DNA from: Nitrospirota bacterium | GTDB lineage: Bacteria; Nitrospirota; Nitrospiria; Nitrospirales; UBA8639 | Reading direction: 5' to 3' | Length of the DNA: 39,457 nt | Assembly: GCA_011088105.1 (NCBI GenBank) | Contig: JAALKI010000025.1 | Span: 1-39,457 of the forward strand | Shown here: positions 16,526 to 25,220 of the stretch, one piece after another | How positions within the stretch are numbered: position 1 is the stretch's first letter | Layout: the number at the start of each line of letters is the position of its first letter | Made by a program: the position numbers and the translations under genes | The notes under the pieces: generated by a model | Told to the model about the DNA's origin: nothing | What the model saw: the letters and a program-made list of their open reading frames with translations, nothing else | Databases searched by the model: none

Positions 16526-16554
16526 TTGACACATTTTTTTCGGTATGTTACAAG
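16526..16554 (+). promoter_or_regulatory. Candidate sigma-70 promoter of yebC-ruvA
   Basis: TTGACA at 16526-16531 is followed after 17 nt by TACAAG (16549-16554); with a 16-nt spacer the hexamer is TTACAA. The -35 is perfect, the -10 is moderate. It lies 57 nt before the yebC start in an otherwise empty 187-bp gap. Confidence 0.4.
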
Positions 16555-16610
16555 CAGCCAGTTGAATGTTTTGGGAGTTTTCTTTGATTTCTTGCCAATA
16601 GGAATGTCAT

Positions 16611-17363
16611 ATGGGTGGTCATAGTCATTGGTCGACAATTAAGCGGCATAAGGGCGCGCAGGATGCCAAGCGCGGAAAAATCTTCACCAAAATTATCCGT
16701 GATATCACGATTGCGGCACGCAATGGCGGTGATCCTGATGGAAACCCTGGGCTTCGCTTGTGTATTGCAAAAGCGAAGGAATCCAATATGCCGGCTGATA
16801 CGATTAAGCGTGCCATCCAACGGGGAACCGGTGAACTTCCTGGCGTCAATTACGAGGAATTTGCTTTGGAAGGGTATGGCCCGGGAGGCACGGCTGTGTT
16901 GTTAGAGATTATGACGGATAACCGGAATCGAACGGTTGCCGAAATTCGCAGTCTCCTCACGAAAAATCATGGCAATATGGCTGAAGCTGGTGCGGTTGCG
17001 TGGCAATTTGATAAGAAAGGGCTGTTGGTCGTTGACGGGACAACGGTTGACGAAGATCGCTTGCTTGACGTGGCTTTAGAAGCGGGTGCTGAGGACGTCA
17101 AACAGTCAGGGACATCCTTTGAAATCACGACATCTCCCTCAGACTTTGAGGCGGTCAAAGAGGCGATTCATGGCGCGCAGATTGAACCGTCTTTGGCTGA
17201 AGTGACCTTTCTTCCTCAAAATCAAATCAAGCTTGAGGAAAAAGCCGCTGAGCAAATGTTGAAACTCATGGAAGTTCTTGATGACCATGATGATGTTCAG
17301 AAAGTCCATGCCAACTTTGATATCTCAGATGATGTCATGGAAAAGGTTGCCGCAGTTGGATAA
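16611..17363 (+). CDS. yebC: YebC/PmpR family regulator
   Basis: Full-length YebC/TACO1-family protein of 250 aa. The N-terminus [23 protein letters not shown] is diagnostic, followed by [22 protein letters not shown], then [17 protein letters not shown] and the acidic C-terminal [15 protein letters not shown]. Members are described as DNA-binding regulators. Some YebC proteins also help ribosomes translate proline-rich stretches. It is followed after 2 nt by ruvA. In many bacteria ruvC sits between the two; here it is absent. Confidence 0.96.
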   Translation: MGGHSHWSTIKRHKGAQDAKRGKIFTKIIRDITIAARNGGDPDGNPGLRLCIAKAKESNMPADTIKRAIQRGTGELPGVNYEEFALEGYGPGGTAVLLEIMTDNRNRTVAEIRSLLTKNHGNMAEAGAVAWQFDKKGLLVVDGTTVDEDRLLDVALEAGAEDVKQSGTSFEITTSPSDFEAVKEAIHGAQIEPSLAEVTFLPQNQIKLEEKAAEQMLKLMEVLDDHDDVQKVHANFDISDDVMEKVAAVG

Positions 17364-17365
17364 TC

Positions 17366-17977
17366 ATGATTGCCAATCTGACGGGCCGGCTTAGTTCAAA
17401 GGCTCCGTCCCAGGTCATCCTCGACGTTCATGGCGTTGGGTATGACATCCTCATTCCCCTCAGTACGTATTTTGCCCTTCCCAACCTCGATGATACCGTC
17501 GGGTTGCACATTCATACGCATTTCCGAGACAACGCGATTCAACTCTTTGGTTTCTTCACCGAGCCGGAAAAATCCGCCTTTGGATTGCTAACGGGCGTGT
17601 CTGGGATTGGGGGAAAGCTAGCGTTGAATGTCTTGTCAACCTTACCAATTGCGGATTTGCTCTTGGCGCTGCAAACCGATAACGCGGAAAAACTGGCCAC
17701 AGTTCCTGGAGTCGGGAAAAAGTCGGCCGGCCGGATGATTTTAGAGTTGAAGGATAAACTCGAGACCATTCAAACGGTGCTCCCTGTTTCAACGGCGTTG
17801 CCCGTACCCTCTCCGTCAAGTCAATTGGAGACCGATGCCGTTTCGGCACTCATTAATCTTGGCTATCGCCCACAAGAAGTCAAACAAACGGTTAAGGCCT
17901 GTGCAGCGAAATATCAGGGTTCCCTCTCGCTTGGAGACCTTATCCGTGAGGCGCTCAAAGGGTTGGCTCAATCGTAG
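17366..17977 (+). CDS. ruvA: Holliday junction branch migration protein RuvA
   Basis: RuvA binds the four-way Holliday junction as a tetramer and loads the RuvB motor. The 203-residue protein shows the OB-fold N-terminus (MIANLTGRLSSKAPSQVILDVHGVGYDI), two helix-hairpin-helix motifs (LLTGVSGIGGKLALNVLS and KLATVPGVGKKSAGRMILELKDKL) and the C-terminal domain III (ALINLGYRPQEVKQTV). It is co-directional with yebC. Neither ruvB nor ruvC is in the window, so the complex is encoded at separate loci. Confidence 0.96.
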   Translation: MIANLTGRLSSKAPSQVILDVHGVGYDILIPLSTYFALPNLDDTVGLHIHTHFRDNAIQLFGFFTEPEKSAFGLLTGVSGIGGKLALNVLSTLPIADLLLALQTDNAEKLATVPGVGKKSAGRMILELKDKLETIQTVLPVSTALPVPSPSSQLETDAVSALINLGYRPQEVKQTVKACAAKYQGSLSLGDLIREALKGLAQS

Positions 17978-18004
17978 ACAGACGGTTCTCGGGCCTGCCT
18001 CACA

Positions 18005-18643
18005 TTACGACGTTCCCTGATACACAGCAAGGTTTCGTGGTTGGACGCGAGATCGAAGTGTGAAGGTGCGGCGCCCATTATTCTTGGGATAGCGAGGATC
18101 AACATGGGCTGTTTGTGCGGTGATGGTGAGCTCGACCGTTCGAATATGGGCAGAGGTCGTGGTTGGTTGGCCATCTTGATCAAAATACTCTACGCTAAAT
18201 GCCTGGACCTGATCGGCAAGTGGTTGCCACCCGCCTCTTCCTGTTCTCCTCCTAAGTGTGAGTGTTGTGGTGTCATGTGAATATTGAATTGATTCATTCG
18301 CTTCGCTGAGATTCCCATTGCCACTCAGATCAGCCTGGATATGGAGATGAAACGGATTGTAGACAATGCCTTCAAAATCATTGGTTGGATCGTTATCGGC
18401 ATTAACCCCACGTGGGTCATACCCTGCCATCCTCAATTCACGGACGAGTAAATTGAGTGCGGCTCGTATTTCTTGTTGCATGCCCACGACATCTTCTTGC
18501 ACGATTTGGGTTTTGGTTTGTGTCAGATATACGGTATAGATCGCGCCAAGGATTACGGTACTGATCCCTAATGCCACCAGCAGTTCGGCCAACGTCACTC
18601 CCCGTTGATGTTGTGACGGTTGATACCCTTGGATGTTCCTCAT
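18005..18643 (-). CDS. pilW: Minor pseudopilin, PilW-like
   Basis: Exported minor pilin with a class III signal. After a short basic leader comes HQRG followed by VTLAELLVALGISTVILG, i.e. a Gly at -1 and Glu at +5 of the mature protein, cleaved and N-methylated by the prepilin peptidase PilD. The body includes EIRAALNLLVRELRMAGYDP, which is typical of PilW. ATG 18643 is chosen because it overlaps the pilV stop as ATGA. A 16-codon longer form from 18691 would overlap pilV much more. It is the last gene of the minor-pilin set; the usual next genes pilX and pilY1 are missing, and ruvA converges 27 nt away. Confidence 0.8.
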   Translation of the reverse strand: MRNIQGYQPSQHQRGVTLAELLVALGISTVILGAIYTVYLTQTKTQIVQEDVVGMQQEIRAALNLLVRELRMAGYDPRGVNADNDPTNDFEGIVYNPFHLHIQADLSGNGNLSEANESIQYSHDTTTLTLRRRTGRGGWQPLADQVQAFSVEYFDQDGQPTTTSAHIRTVELTITAQTAHVDPRYPKNNGRRTFTLRSRVQPRNLAVYQGTS

Positions 18644-19062
18644 TCTGTGAATGCCGTCGTCAATGTGACGGAATGAGTATCCTGTTCCCATGAGACCATG
18701 ACGGTTGTGGTGTGCATGCCCGAAAGGGGGGTGTGCGGTGTGGTCTGACTGACCCGTTTATAGAGAGGGAAATCTGGAATCGATCCATAAGATTCAGTTT
18801 CTGTATGTCGTGTAGCCAGATGAGGCCTATATCCCGTTCTGATTATGTCTTCAAGTTTTTCCTGTGCCAACGTTGTCGCCGTGGTCAACTTGTTCGCTGT
18901 TGAAGCGCCTTTGATTCCGACAATGGCAAGCCCGGAGAGGGTAAACAGTGCCACCGTTACCAAAGCCATCGCGAACATGACTTCCAGCAATGTGAGGCCT
19001 TGAGTCTCTTCTATCTTGTGACGCAGCGTCTGTGGCTGTCTCCATAAACGTGTTGTGCTCAT
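18640..19062 (-). CDS. pilV: Minor pseudopilin, PilV-like
   Basis: Small (140 aa) prepilin. The N-terminal leader ends in ETQG and is followed by LTLLEVMFAMALVTVALFTLSG, with Glu at +5. The globular part is short and includes ATTLAQEKLEDIIRTGY, characteristic of PilV/GspI-type minor pilins. The start overlaps the fimT stop (ATGA), and the stop overlaps the pilW start in the same manner. This indicates tightly coupled translation of three minor pilins that prime pilus assembly. Confidence 0.8.
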   Translation of the reverse strand: MSTTRLWRQPQTLRHKIEETQGLTLLEVMFAMALVTVALFTLSGLAIVGIKGASTANKLTTATTLAQEKLEDIIRTGYRPHLATRHTETESYGSIPDFPLYKRVSQTTPHTPLSGMHTTTVMVSWEQDTHSVTLTTAFTE

Positions 19063-19532
19063 GAGAGACGTACTTTCACTCTTCCAGTAATCCCCACTGT
19101 TAATGTTTTTGTTCCGGCTGAATTCGTGAGCGTAATGGTCGCGAGGCTCGACGCTGTTCCTCTCGGATGAAAAATAGGATCATTGGTAGCATTGAGTGTG
19201 ACATCGCCATACTCAATCCGCAGATCTCTCGACTCTATCTGCTCTCCAGCATCAGGTTTCCCATTGTTGTTGTCATCGTCAAGAATATCGTATCGATACG
19301 GATCGCGAAAAAATATACGGAATTCATTGCCTTGGTTTACGGCAGCCATTCTTGCCGCGAGACAATCAGACCGAATCTGGCGAACCGCTCCACGTATGCG
19401 GAGGGTTGGCATGTGTTCCAGAAGCCAAGTACCGCTCAAGACTGCAATAATGCCCATGATGCTTAGCGTGATGAGTAGTTCAGTAAGGGTATATCCTTCC
19501 CGGCATATATGCATGGGCAGAAATATCTGCAT
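19059..19532 (-). CDS. fimT: GspH/FimT family pseudopilin
   Basis: 157-residue prepilin with leader ending CREG, mature start YTLTELLITLSIMGIIAVLSG (Glu at +5). A FimT/GspH body follows (RGAVRQIRSDCLAARMAAVNQGNEFRIFF), as does the common C-terminal VGITGRVKV. An Asp/Asn-rich insert (DILDDDNNNGKPDAGE) resembles a calcium-binding loop. A second ATG at 19514 is possible. It is first of three overlapping minor pilin genes. The 200 bp upstream (19533-19732) hold no recognisable gene. Confidence 0.82.
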   Translation of the reverse strand: MQIFLPMHICREGYTLTELLITLSIMGIIAVLSGTWLLEHMPTLRIRGAVRQIRSDCLAARMAAVNQGNEFRIFFRDPYRYDILDDDNNNGKPDAGEQIESRDLRIEYGDVTLNATNDPIFHPRGTASSLATITLTNSAGTKTLTVGITGRVKVRLS

Positions 19533-19732
19533 TTCCCATGCCTGAGAATGTTGGAAAAGGGCATCAGTGCGGTTTTCAGCCCGTTGTCGTGCTCAGGTAC
19601 TAGCCTGCACGCTTCATGCGCCATCGACTTTGCTGTGCATCCCTTTAGGAACCGTCGTTGAACCGACAGCATAGCAAGGATGTTGACGAGCGTTGATGAA
19701 TAGCTGGACGTAAAGAATGAGGGCAGAATGGC

Positions 19733-20062
19733 TTACGTAAACAAAAGTGGATGAAACTCGGCCATGAACCCGTAATAGAGGGGGGCGAAATCTTTCAGGC
19801 TATGTGGACTGGTTTCCTTTAATTTTTTGAAAAAGAAAACTTGTTGGCGAGGGTCGAGCTGTTCGAGTAACTCCGATAACTTGGCAATAGAGTATGCATT
19901 TTTAGGAACACTCAAAACATAATGGACTAATCGTTCTACAAATTGTTCGGTGATATAGTCGCTCACTAAGATTCTCTCTGGAATCTTCCCTGTTTCTAAC
20001 AGCTCTCCAAATGGGATGGCTTTCGCAGCAAAGGGTGTTTCTTGCGAGGGGAGGGTAGCCAT
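19733..20062 (-). CDS. Hypothetical 109-residue protein
   Basis: I do not recognise a family. The product is soluble, with no signal or membrane segment, and has two visible parts: an N-terminal segment PFGELLETGKIPERILVSDYI, and a helical C-terminal half (KLSELLEQLDPRQQVFFFKKLKET) ending in the aromatic LYYGFMAEFHPLLF. Composition looks like real protein. No clear Shine-Dalgarno precedes the ATG. It lies 151 nt downstream of the DUF3501 gene on the same strand and may be the last gene of that cluster. Confidence 0.5.
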   Translation of the reverse strand: MATLPSQETPFAAKAIPFGELLETGKIPERILVSDYITEQFVERLVHYVLSVPKNAYSIAKLSELLEQLDPRQQVFFFKKLKETSPHSLKDFAPLYYGFMAEFHPLLFT

Positions 20063-20213
20063 AGTCTTGACGTTTGAACGCTATGAGATTGTGTCTCTTG
20101 TGTACGAATAGAAAAGGCTTTCAAGGAAGACGGTCCTCCCTCTGCGTCGGAGCATCTTACTTGATAGCGGCATGTTTGAAAAGATCGTTTCGAAAAAAGT
20201 TTCTCCGGATCTG

Positions 20214-20807
20214 TTAGGGCAAAGGGATGTCTAGGTCTGTGAGCCATTCCTGTCTCAAGGCCGTGGGGATGGACACGTCAGCCTGACAGTAGGGGTGCCG
20301 GATCTGAATGTATGCCGACGTATGAAGGTCTGGGAGCATGGCCGTGCAGGCTGGTGTCAGGGGAAACTGGACGAAATGCACGGCGCTGATCTTATCTTCT
20401 TTGCTATGCCCGCTCTCGAAGGTAGCATAGACGACTTCGTTGCCGATACGAATGGCGAGTGTGTCCGGGCCGTCGATGTGCCGAAAGGCATTGAGGAGTG
20501 TTTCAATACGATCTTGATCGGTGATTTCAATAAAGAGGGTGGCACTGAGCCCATTCTTGGTCGGGAGTAATGCATTATAGACGTCCAGTTCCTCTTGAAT
20601 TTTCTGAGTATCAACGATGTGCTCTGCACGAATCATCTCTTGTGTCTGAAACTGCACGGTCTCTCGGTTTTCAAACACGAGGGTGATGCAGTCTGCCACG
20701 GTAATCCGTCTCCGTTTTTTTCGTTCAATGATGCGTTGCCGATATTCTTGCCGACAATGCTCATAGTCGACAGATGACAACAAGTCTTGAATGGTCACGG
20801 GTGTCAT
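20214..20807 (-). CDS. DUF3501 family protein
   Basis: The 197-residue product matches the DUF3501 pattern as I know it: N-terminal VTIQDLLSSVDYEHCRQEYRQRII with basic KKRRRI, then LVFENRETVQFQTQEMIRAE, a central NALLPTKNGLSATLFIEI and C-terminal AVHFVQFPLTPA. Its function is unknown. Its start overlaps the stop of the Fe-S protein gene (ATGA), and rubrerythrin lies upstream. I recall this trio as a conserved set in several bacterial phyla, which suggests a role in peroxide or oxygen protection linked to Fe-S electron transfer. It has no membrane segment. Confidence 0.8.
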   Translation of the reverse strand: MTPVTIQDLLSSVDYEHCRQEYRQRIIERKKRRRITVADCITLVFENRETVQFQTQEMIRAEHIVDTQKIQEELDVYNALLPTKNGLSATLFIEITDQDRIETLLNAFRHIDGPDTLAIRIGNEVVYATFESGHSKEDKISAVHFVQFPLTPACTAMLPDLHTSAYIQIRHPYCQADVSIPTALRQEWLTDLDIPLP

Positions 20808-22084
20808 GGCTGCCTCTGCAACGCGTCTCGGACGATTTGAATCGGATGAAGGGTTGGGAGTACCGCGTCAGATTGTCCGGTCCTCGCTTGGTCCAGCTGG
20901 AGAGCGGACAGTGGACAGTCCGATGCCACGCGGTCGACAGGAGCTTGGTCAATGTCACGAACGGCCTTCTTGGCAATAGTCATTGAGAGGTCAAAAAATT
21001 CTTTTTTGACGCCCCAGGTTCCGTCATGTCCGGAACAGCGTTCAATAAGGTTGACCTGTGCGCCGGTCAGCTCCATGAGTTCCTTGGACTTCCACCCAAT
21101 GTTTTGGTCTCGCAAATGGCAGGGAATTTGATAGGCAATGCGGCCAGGGTTTGAGTGAAACGTCATGGAGAGCCCACCTTCTTTTTTGACTCTCATGAGG
21201 TATTCACAGACATCAAAGGTTCGTGTTGCCATGTGCTCGAGTTCCGGGCTTTTGGTGATGTAGGGATATTCCCGCTTAAACATCAGACTGCAGCTTGGCG
21301 CTGGAATCACGATATCATACCCTTCATTCACATAGGGCTTGAACATGTGCCATTGCTGGTGTGCTGTCTGCGCCATGGTCTCGATGTCGCCTAGCTCTAA
21401 CGACGGCATCCCACAACATTGTTGCCCTTTAGGCACGACAACTTCAATGCCGTTGCTCTCAAGAACTTGTACGGTCGCTTTGCCGATGTCGACAGCCTGG
21501 TAATTCACCAGACAGCTTGGAAACAGCACAACTTTGCGGGTTGGTGAGGTCTGTGGTGTCGATGCCGTATGGCCCTGCCACCATGTTGAAAACGGTTCTT
21601 TGTCATAGGGAAGCACGTGCCGATCACGATGAATCCCGATGGTGGATTCCATGATACTCCGTATCCATGGCTGGCGTAAGGCCCAATTTGTGATTGTGGC
21701 CGTGAGGGATCCGAATTTTCCAAGACGATCGGTTTTGACTAAGAGCCGGTCGCGCCAGGTGATGCCTTGTTCCGTAATCCGTTGTTTTTTCCATGCCGTC
21801 ATCAGATGCGGAAAATCGATGCCATATTGATGCGGAGGCGTATAGGGGCAATGGTTGTAGCACAGTTTACACGAGTAACATTCTTTCTCAACTTGCTCGA
21901 AGTCTGGGTTCGTGAGTTTGGTGACATCGCTGTCATAGTTATCAATACGATCAAGAAGGGTGTTGAAGGATGGGCATAAATTGAAACACCGGCGGCAGCC
22001 GTCACACACATCATAAACTCGGTGTGTTTCTTGTTCGAGTTCCGGACGACCCCATCCTGGGGTCACGAGGTCGAATCGACTCAC
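20804..22084 (-). CDS. Heterodisulfide reductase-related (Fe-S)-binding protein with CCG domains
   Basis: A 426-residue protein starting at GTG with an AAGGA sequence 6-7 nt upstream. The N-terminal part has two [4Fe-4S] ferredoxin-type motifs: CDGCRRCFNLCP (~27-38) and CYSCKLCYNHCP (~68-79). The C-terminal half has two CCG-type cysteine-rich domains like GlpC and HdrB/D: QQCCGMPSLELGD near residue 220 and RCSGHDGTWGVKKEFF near 345. In the second CCG motif one Cys of the usual pair is Ser. Such proteins pass electrons between a quinone or thiol pool and a partner. Together with rubrerythrin and DUF3501 it probably serves peroxide detoxification, which is an inference. Confidence 0.85.
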   Translation of the reverse strand: MSRFDLVTPGWGRPELEQETHRVYDVCDGCRRCFNLCPSFNTLLDRIDNYDSDVTKLTNPDFEQVEKECYSCKLCYNHCPYTPPHQYGIDFPHLMTAWKKQRITEQGITWRDRLLVKTDRLGKFGSLTATITNWALRQPWIRSIMESTIGIHRDRHVLPYDKEPFSTWWQGHTASTPQTSPTRKVVLFPSCLVNYQAVDIGKATVQVLESNGIEVVVPKGQQCCGMPSLELGDIETMAQTAHQQWHMFKPYVNEGYDIVIPAPSCSLMFKREYPYITKSPELEHMATRTFDVCEYLMRVKKEGGLSMTFHSNPGRIAYQIPCHLRDQNIGWKSKELMELTGAQVNLIERCSGHDGTWGVKKEFFDLSMTIAKKAVRDIDQAPVDRVASDCPLSALQLDQARTGQSDAVLPTLHPIQIVRDALQRQP

Positions 22085-22138
22085 GGCAGTCCTTCTGATC
22101 AGATCAATGAGGATAAATGAAAATAAATACGGAAGGTG

Positions 22139-22164
22139 CGAGGTGGAGACTAGGCTCCACCTCG
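22139..22164 (-). terminator. Strong hairpin after the rubrerythrin gene
   Basis: A perfect 10-bp inverted repeat (CGAGGTGGAG and its complement, 6-nt loop) begins 8 nt downstream of the rubrerythrin stop. There is no immediate run of U on the minus-strand transcript, so it may be a partial terminator or a stabilising 3' hairpin that keeps rubrerythrin mRNA more abundant than the downstream Fe-S gene. Confidence 0.5.
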
Positions 22165-22171
22165 TCAGAGA

Positions 22172-22597
22172 TTATTGACCCAGCGAGTCCAACCCTTTGG
22201 TAAACCGGTTTGCATGTGATCGCTCGGCTTTCGCCAATGTTTCAAACCACTCAGCTAATTCTTCAAATCCTTCGTCTCTCGCTGTTTTCGCCATCCCTGG
22301 GTACATTTGTGTGTACTCATAGGTTTCCCCTTCAATGGCGGCTTTTAAGTTGGATTCTGTATTCCCAATGGGGAGATCGGTTGCGGGGTCGCCAACTTCT
22401 TTTAAGAAATCCAGATGTCCAAAGGCATGACCGGTTTCAGCTTCCGAGGTGTCTCGGAAGAGGCCCCCAACATCGGGGTAGCCTTCAATATCTGCTCGAC
22501 GGGCAAAGTAGAGATACCGTCGATTTGCTTGAGATTCTCCAGCAAACGCGGCTTTGAGGTTATCGTGACTTTTTGTTCCTTTCAACGGTTTGCTCAT
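22172..22597 (-). CDS. Rubrerythrin (diiron peroxidase), without rubredoxin domain
   Basis: A 141-residue ferritin-like four-helix protein that reduces hydrogen peroxide at a diiron centre. Ligand motifs are visible: E in [13 protein letters not shown], ExxH in [13 protein letters not shown] in [15 protein letters not shown], and ExxH in [11 protein letters not shown]. The C-terminal rubredoxin-like Cys4 domain of classical rubrerythrin is absent, so an external electron donor is needed. The adjacent Fe-S protein is an obvious candidate. ATG 22597 is chosen because AAGGAGA lies just upstream; the frame is open further to 22729 but that extension has no family similarity. Confidence 0.93.
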   Translation of the reverse strand: MSKPLKGTKSHDNLKAAFAGESQANRRYLYFARRADIEGYPDVGGLFRDTSEAETGHAFGHLDFLKEVGDPATDLPIGNTESNLKAAIEGETYEYTQMYPGMAKTARDEGFEELAEWFETLAKAERSHANRFTKGLDSLGQ

Positions 22598-22736
22598 CGT
22601 TGTCTCCTTCATATTCATCTTAGTAATTTGAGCCATGAGGGTGTTTGAACAATAGGGAAAAGGGTATATCACTTTACGCGGGTAATACAAGCCTCGATTT
22701 GGCAACGATTGGGTGTCATGTGCCCCCATTGTCCCT

Positions 22737-23207
22737 TTACATTGCGGTGAGATAGCTGGCGATCAGCAGGATACAAAGCGTCAAGAACAGGATGGTGTGC
22801 CGAAGCCAATGTGTTCGGCTGGGCTGATGCGGTGGGCGTGAGGGTGTCGGGATGGCATCAGGCACGTGTGTGTGAGGGTCGAGAATGAAATCATGAATAA
22901 GCAGAAGCCCAAACGTGATCGCAAAGACCAAGAGTTTGATCATGAGTATCACGCCCCATGTTGTCTCAATTCTCGCGGTTCCGCTCTCATTGAGCATTTG
23001 CGCCGCGCCTGTCACAATTAAGGTAATAATACTCACCCAGGCGATGGTCCGAAATCGACGATTGGTCTGTCGTATCACCTCCATCCGTTGTGACATAGGC
23101 TCAAGCTTGTTCAGAATGGGTCTCAAGACCACGTCAAGGCAAATCAATCCGCCAACCAAGGTCACGACGGCAACAAGATGAATCCATGTCAGGAGAAATG
23201 TAGGCAT
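22737..23207 (-). CDS. CopD-like small integral membrane protein
   Basis: A 156-residue protein with four membrane helices. The first is FLLTWIHLVAVVTLVGGLICLDVVL, the second AWVSIITLIVTGAAQML, the third WGVILMIKLLVFAITFGLLLIHDF, and a last one lies at the C-terminus (HTILFLTLCILLIASYLT). The helix-1 WIHLVA-VV-x-GG pattern and the helix-3 KLLVF...IHDF pattern are those of CopD/DUF4149-type copper or heme-associated membrane proteins. ATG 23207 is preferred to a TTG at 23231. The cargo is not known. Confidence 0.6.
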   Translation of the reverse strand: MPTFLLTWIHLVAVVTLVGGLICLDVVLRPILNKLEPMSQRMEVIRQTNRRFRTIAWVSIITLIVTGAAQMLNESGTARIETTWGVILMIKLLVFAITFGLLLIHDFILDPHTHVPDAIPTPSRPPHQPSRTHWLRHTILFLTLCILLIASYLTAM

Positions 23208-23343
23208 AGGGCAAAAGACTGGTGAAGACAATTGGACTATATAGGAGCGTTCTTCAACGAGTCAAAGCCCTCATGTGTGGCGCATCCTTTCACGCGTGAC
23301 TTGTGTACAATGATAAGAAAGAAGACGTGAGCGAGGGGTGATC

Positions 23344-24651
23344 ATGGATAAACGAGTCAAACTGGATGTGAATGGGACGGTGACGGAGTTCCCCGTGATT
23401 CAGGGTACACAGGGCGAGCAGGGGATTGATATCAGTCGATTGCGGGAACGGACGGGGATGACGACCTTTGACCCTGGGTACGTTAATACTGGAGCCTGTG
23501 CCAGTCACATTACCTATCTTGATGGAGATCAGGGCATCCTTCGGTATCGTGGCATTCCGATTGAACAACTTGCCGACCGTTCGAATTTTCTGGAGACCGC
23601 CTATCTGTTGATCCATGGCAGCCTTCCGACCTCGGGGGAATTTCACACATTTCAGGATGCTATTACCCGGCACACGATGCTCCATGAAGATGTCAAACGA
23701 TTTTACGATGGGTTTCCCAAAGATGCGCATCCCATGGCAATCCTTTCTGCGGTGACCGGAGCCCTCTCCACGTTTTATCAGGATAGTCATGACCCCACGG
23801 ATCCGGAACAGGTGAATATTTCAATTTATCGCTTGCTTGCGAAACTGCCAACGATTGCCGCGTATTCGTACAAAAAATCCATTGGCCAGCCTTTTGTGTA
23901 TCCGAAGAACTCTCTTGAGTATTGCACAAACTTTTTCCACATGATGTTTTCGGTTCCCACGGAGTCCTATAACGTGACTCCCATTTTGGCGAAGACTTTG
24001 CAACGATTGTTCATTCTTCATGCCGATCATGAACAAAATTGTTCCACTGCCACTGTCCGATTGGTGGGATCTTCGTATGCGAATCTTTTTGCTTCCGTGG
24101 CTGCGGGTGTGTATGCCTTATGGGGGCCACGGCATGGCGGCGCAAATCAAAAGGTTCTGGAAATGTTGGAACAGATTCATGCCGATGGCGGCAATGTTGA
24201 CAAGTATGTGGAGATGGCACGGGATCGCCAGAATCCGTATCGGCTGTATGGGTTTGGGCATCGAATTTATAAGAGTTATGACCCAAGAGCGAAGATTTTA
24301 AAGCAGGCCTGTGACGACGTACTGGCGGAGATCGGTCTTCATGATCCTTTAGTGGATATTGCCAGGCAGATCGAAGCCATAGCCTTGCAGGATGATTTTT
24401 TCCTTACCCAACAACTCTATCCTAATGTGGATTTTTACAGTGGAATTCTCTATAAGGCGATGGGGTTTCCCACCAACATGTTCACGGTCCTCTTTGCCAT
24501 TGGTCGGTTACCGGGGTGGATTGCGCATTGGAAGGAAATGATGGCCGATTCACGTGTCAAAATTGGTCGCCCCCGTCAGATTTATACGGGGCTTCGGCAT
24601 CGTGACTACGTCGACATACACGAGCGAACTGCTGGTGCATCGTCTTCGTGA
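23344..24651 (+). CDS. gltA: Citrate synthase
   Basis: Condenses acetyl-CoA and oxaloacetate to citrate. The 435-residue protein is a full-length type II-like citrate synthase. The N-terminal beta domain has TTFDPGYVNTGACASHITYLDGDQGILRYRG. Active-site segments are HADHEQNCSTATVR (His in the first catalytic position), WGPRHGGANQKVL (second His), FGHRIYKSYDPRA and NVDFYSGI (catalytic Asp). ATG 23344 is chosen over a GTG two codons earlier because GAGGGGTGAT sits just before it. No other TCA genes are adjacent. Confidence 0.96.
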   Translation: MDKRVKLDVNGTVTEFPVIQGTQGEQGIDISRLRERTGMTTFDPGYVNTGACASHITYLDGDQGILRYRGIPIEQLADRSNFLETAYLLIHGSLPTSGEFHTFQDAITRHTMLHEDVKRFYDGFPKDAHPMAILSAVTGALSTFYQDSHDPTDPEQVNISIYRLLAKLPTIAAYSYKKSIGQPFVYPKNSLEYCTNFFHMMFSVPTESYNVTPILAKTLQRLFILHADHEQNCSTATVRLVGSSYANLFASVAAGVYALWGPRHGGANQKVLEMLEQIHADGGNVDKYVEMARDRQNPYRLYGFGHRIYKSYDPRAKILKQACDDVLAEIGLHDPLVDIARQIEAIALQDDFFLTQQLYPNVDFYSGILYKAMGFPTNMFTVLFAIGRLPGWIAHWKEMMADSRVKIGRPRQIYTGLRHRDYVDIHERTAGASSS

Positions 24652-24667
24652 GCCTCACTGTCCTCTG

Positions 24668-25012
24668 CTAGGATTTTCCTCTGAAGTACCAGGATCCATA
24701 CAGCCCCGCGAGCGCAATCGTGACCAGCTCGATGGTTTGCAGTGCTCGACTGACAACAGCGGTAGGCGTTGGCCCCTCAAAGATAAAATGAAATCCTAAA
24801 TATTGCGGAGGGTCCCCTGGTGGGCTTTCCCAGGGAGGAAAGAGTAGGGCAATGATCAGGGTGCCAACCATAAGATATAAGATGTGGATATTGAGCGCAT
24901 CAGGCTCTGTGGCGTCTGCAGGGGCCGGAATCTGTTTCCCGCAGTGGGGACAAAACCTGGCATGATGCGGCAGATCACGCTGACAAAATGGACAGGGCTT
25001 CATCTCATTCAT
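24668..25012 (-). CDS. Zinc-ribbon membrane protein of unknown function
   Basis: 114 residues. The N-terminus is a zinc ribbon (CPFCQRDLPHHARFCPHCGKQI, residues 7-28). It is followed by two membrane helices (NIHILYLMVGTLIIALLFPPW at ~42-62 and TIELVTIALAGLYGSWYF at ~93-110). The loop between them is short and Pro-rich. The ATG is preceded by GAGGCA. It converges on citrate synthase with a 16-nt gap. No function can be given. Confidence 0.7.
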   Translation of the reverse strand: MNEMKPCPFCQRDLPHHARFCPHCGKQIPAPADATEPDALNIHILYLMVGTLIIALLFPPWESPPGDPPQYLGFHFIFEGPTPTAVVSRALQTIELVTIALAGLYGSWYFRGKS

Positions 25013-25162
25013 GGTCTTGCCTCAGTCTTCATCGCGATACGATGGCTGTTCAGTTCTTCTACCCTGGAAACGGGAATGGCCGGTTCTAGGGCCGAAGCCT
25101 ACACGAGTCATGGGCCGCTTTCCAGTCAGTGTGGATGACTCAAGCAACTTGTTGTTGGTTCG

Positions 25163-25191
25163 TTGACAGACAACACCCTCCTTCTTATACT
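25163..25191 (+). promoter_or_regulatory. Sigma-70 promoter upstream of gpsA
   Basis: TTGACA (25163-25168), a 17-nt spacer and TATACT (25186-25191) make a near-consensus housekeeping promoter. The expected start near 25198 leaves a leader of roughly 23 nt before the gpsA ATG at 25221, which lacks an obvious Shine-Dalgarno. Confidence 0.65.
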
Positions 25192-25220
25192 GCCTCCCTG
25201 ATTTCCCCTCAGTCTTTTTT

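Noticed and set aside
23290-23790. 166-residue minus-strand frame over citrate synthase
   Set aside because: Antisense shadow of a well-conserved enzyme.
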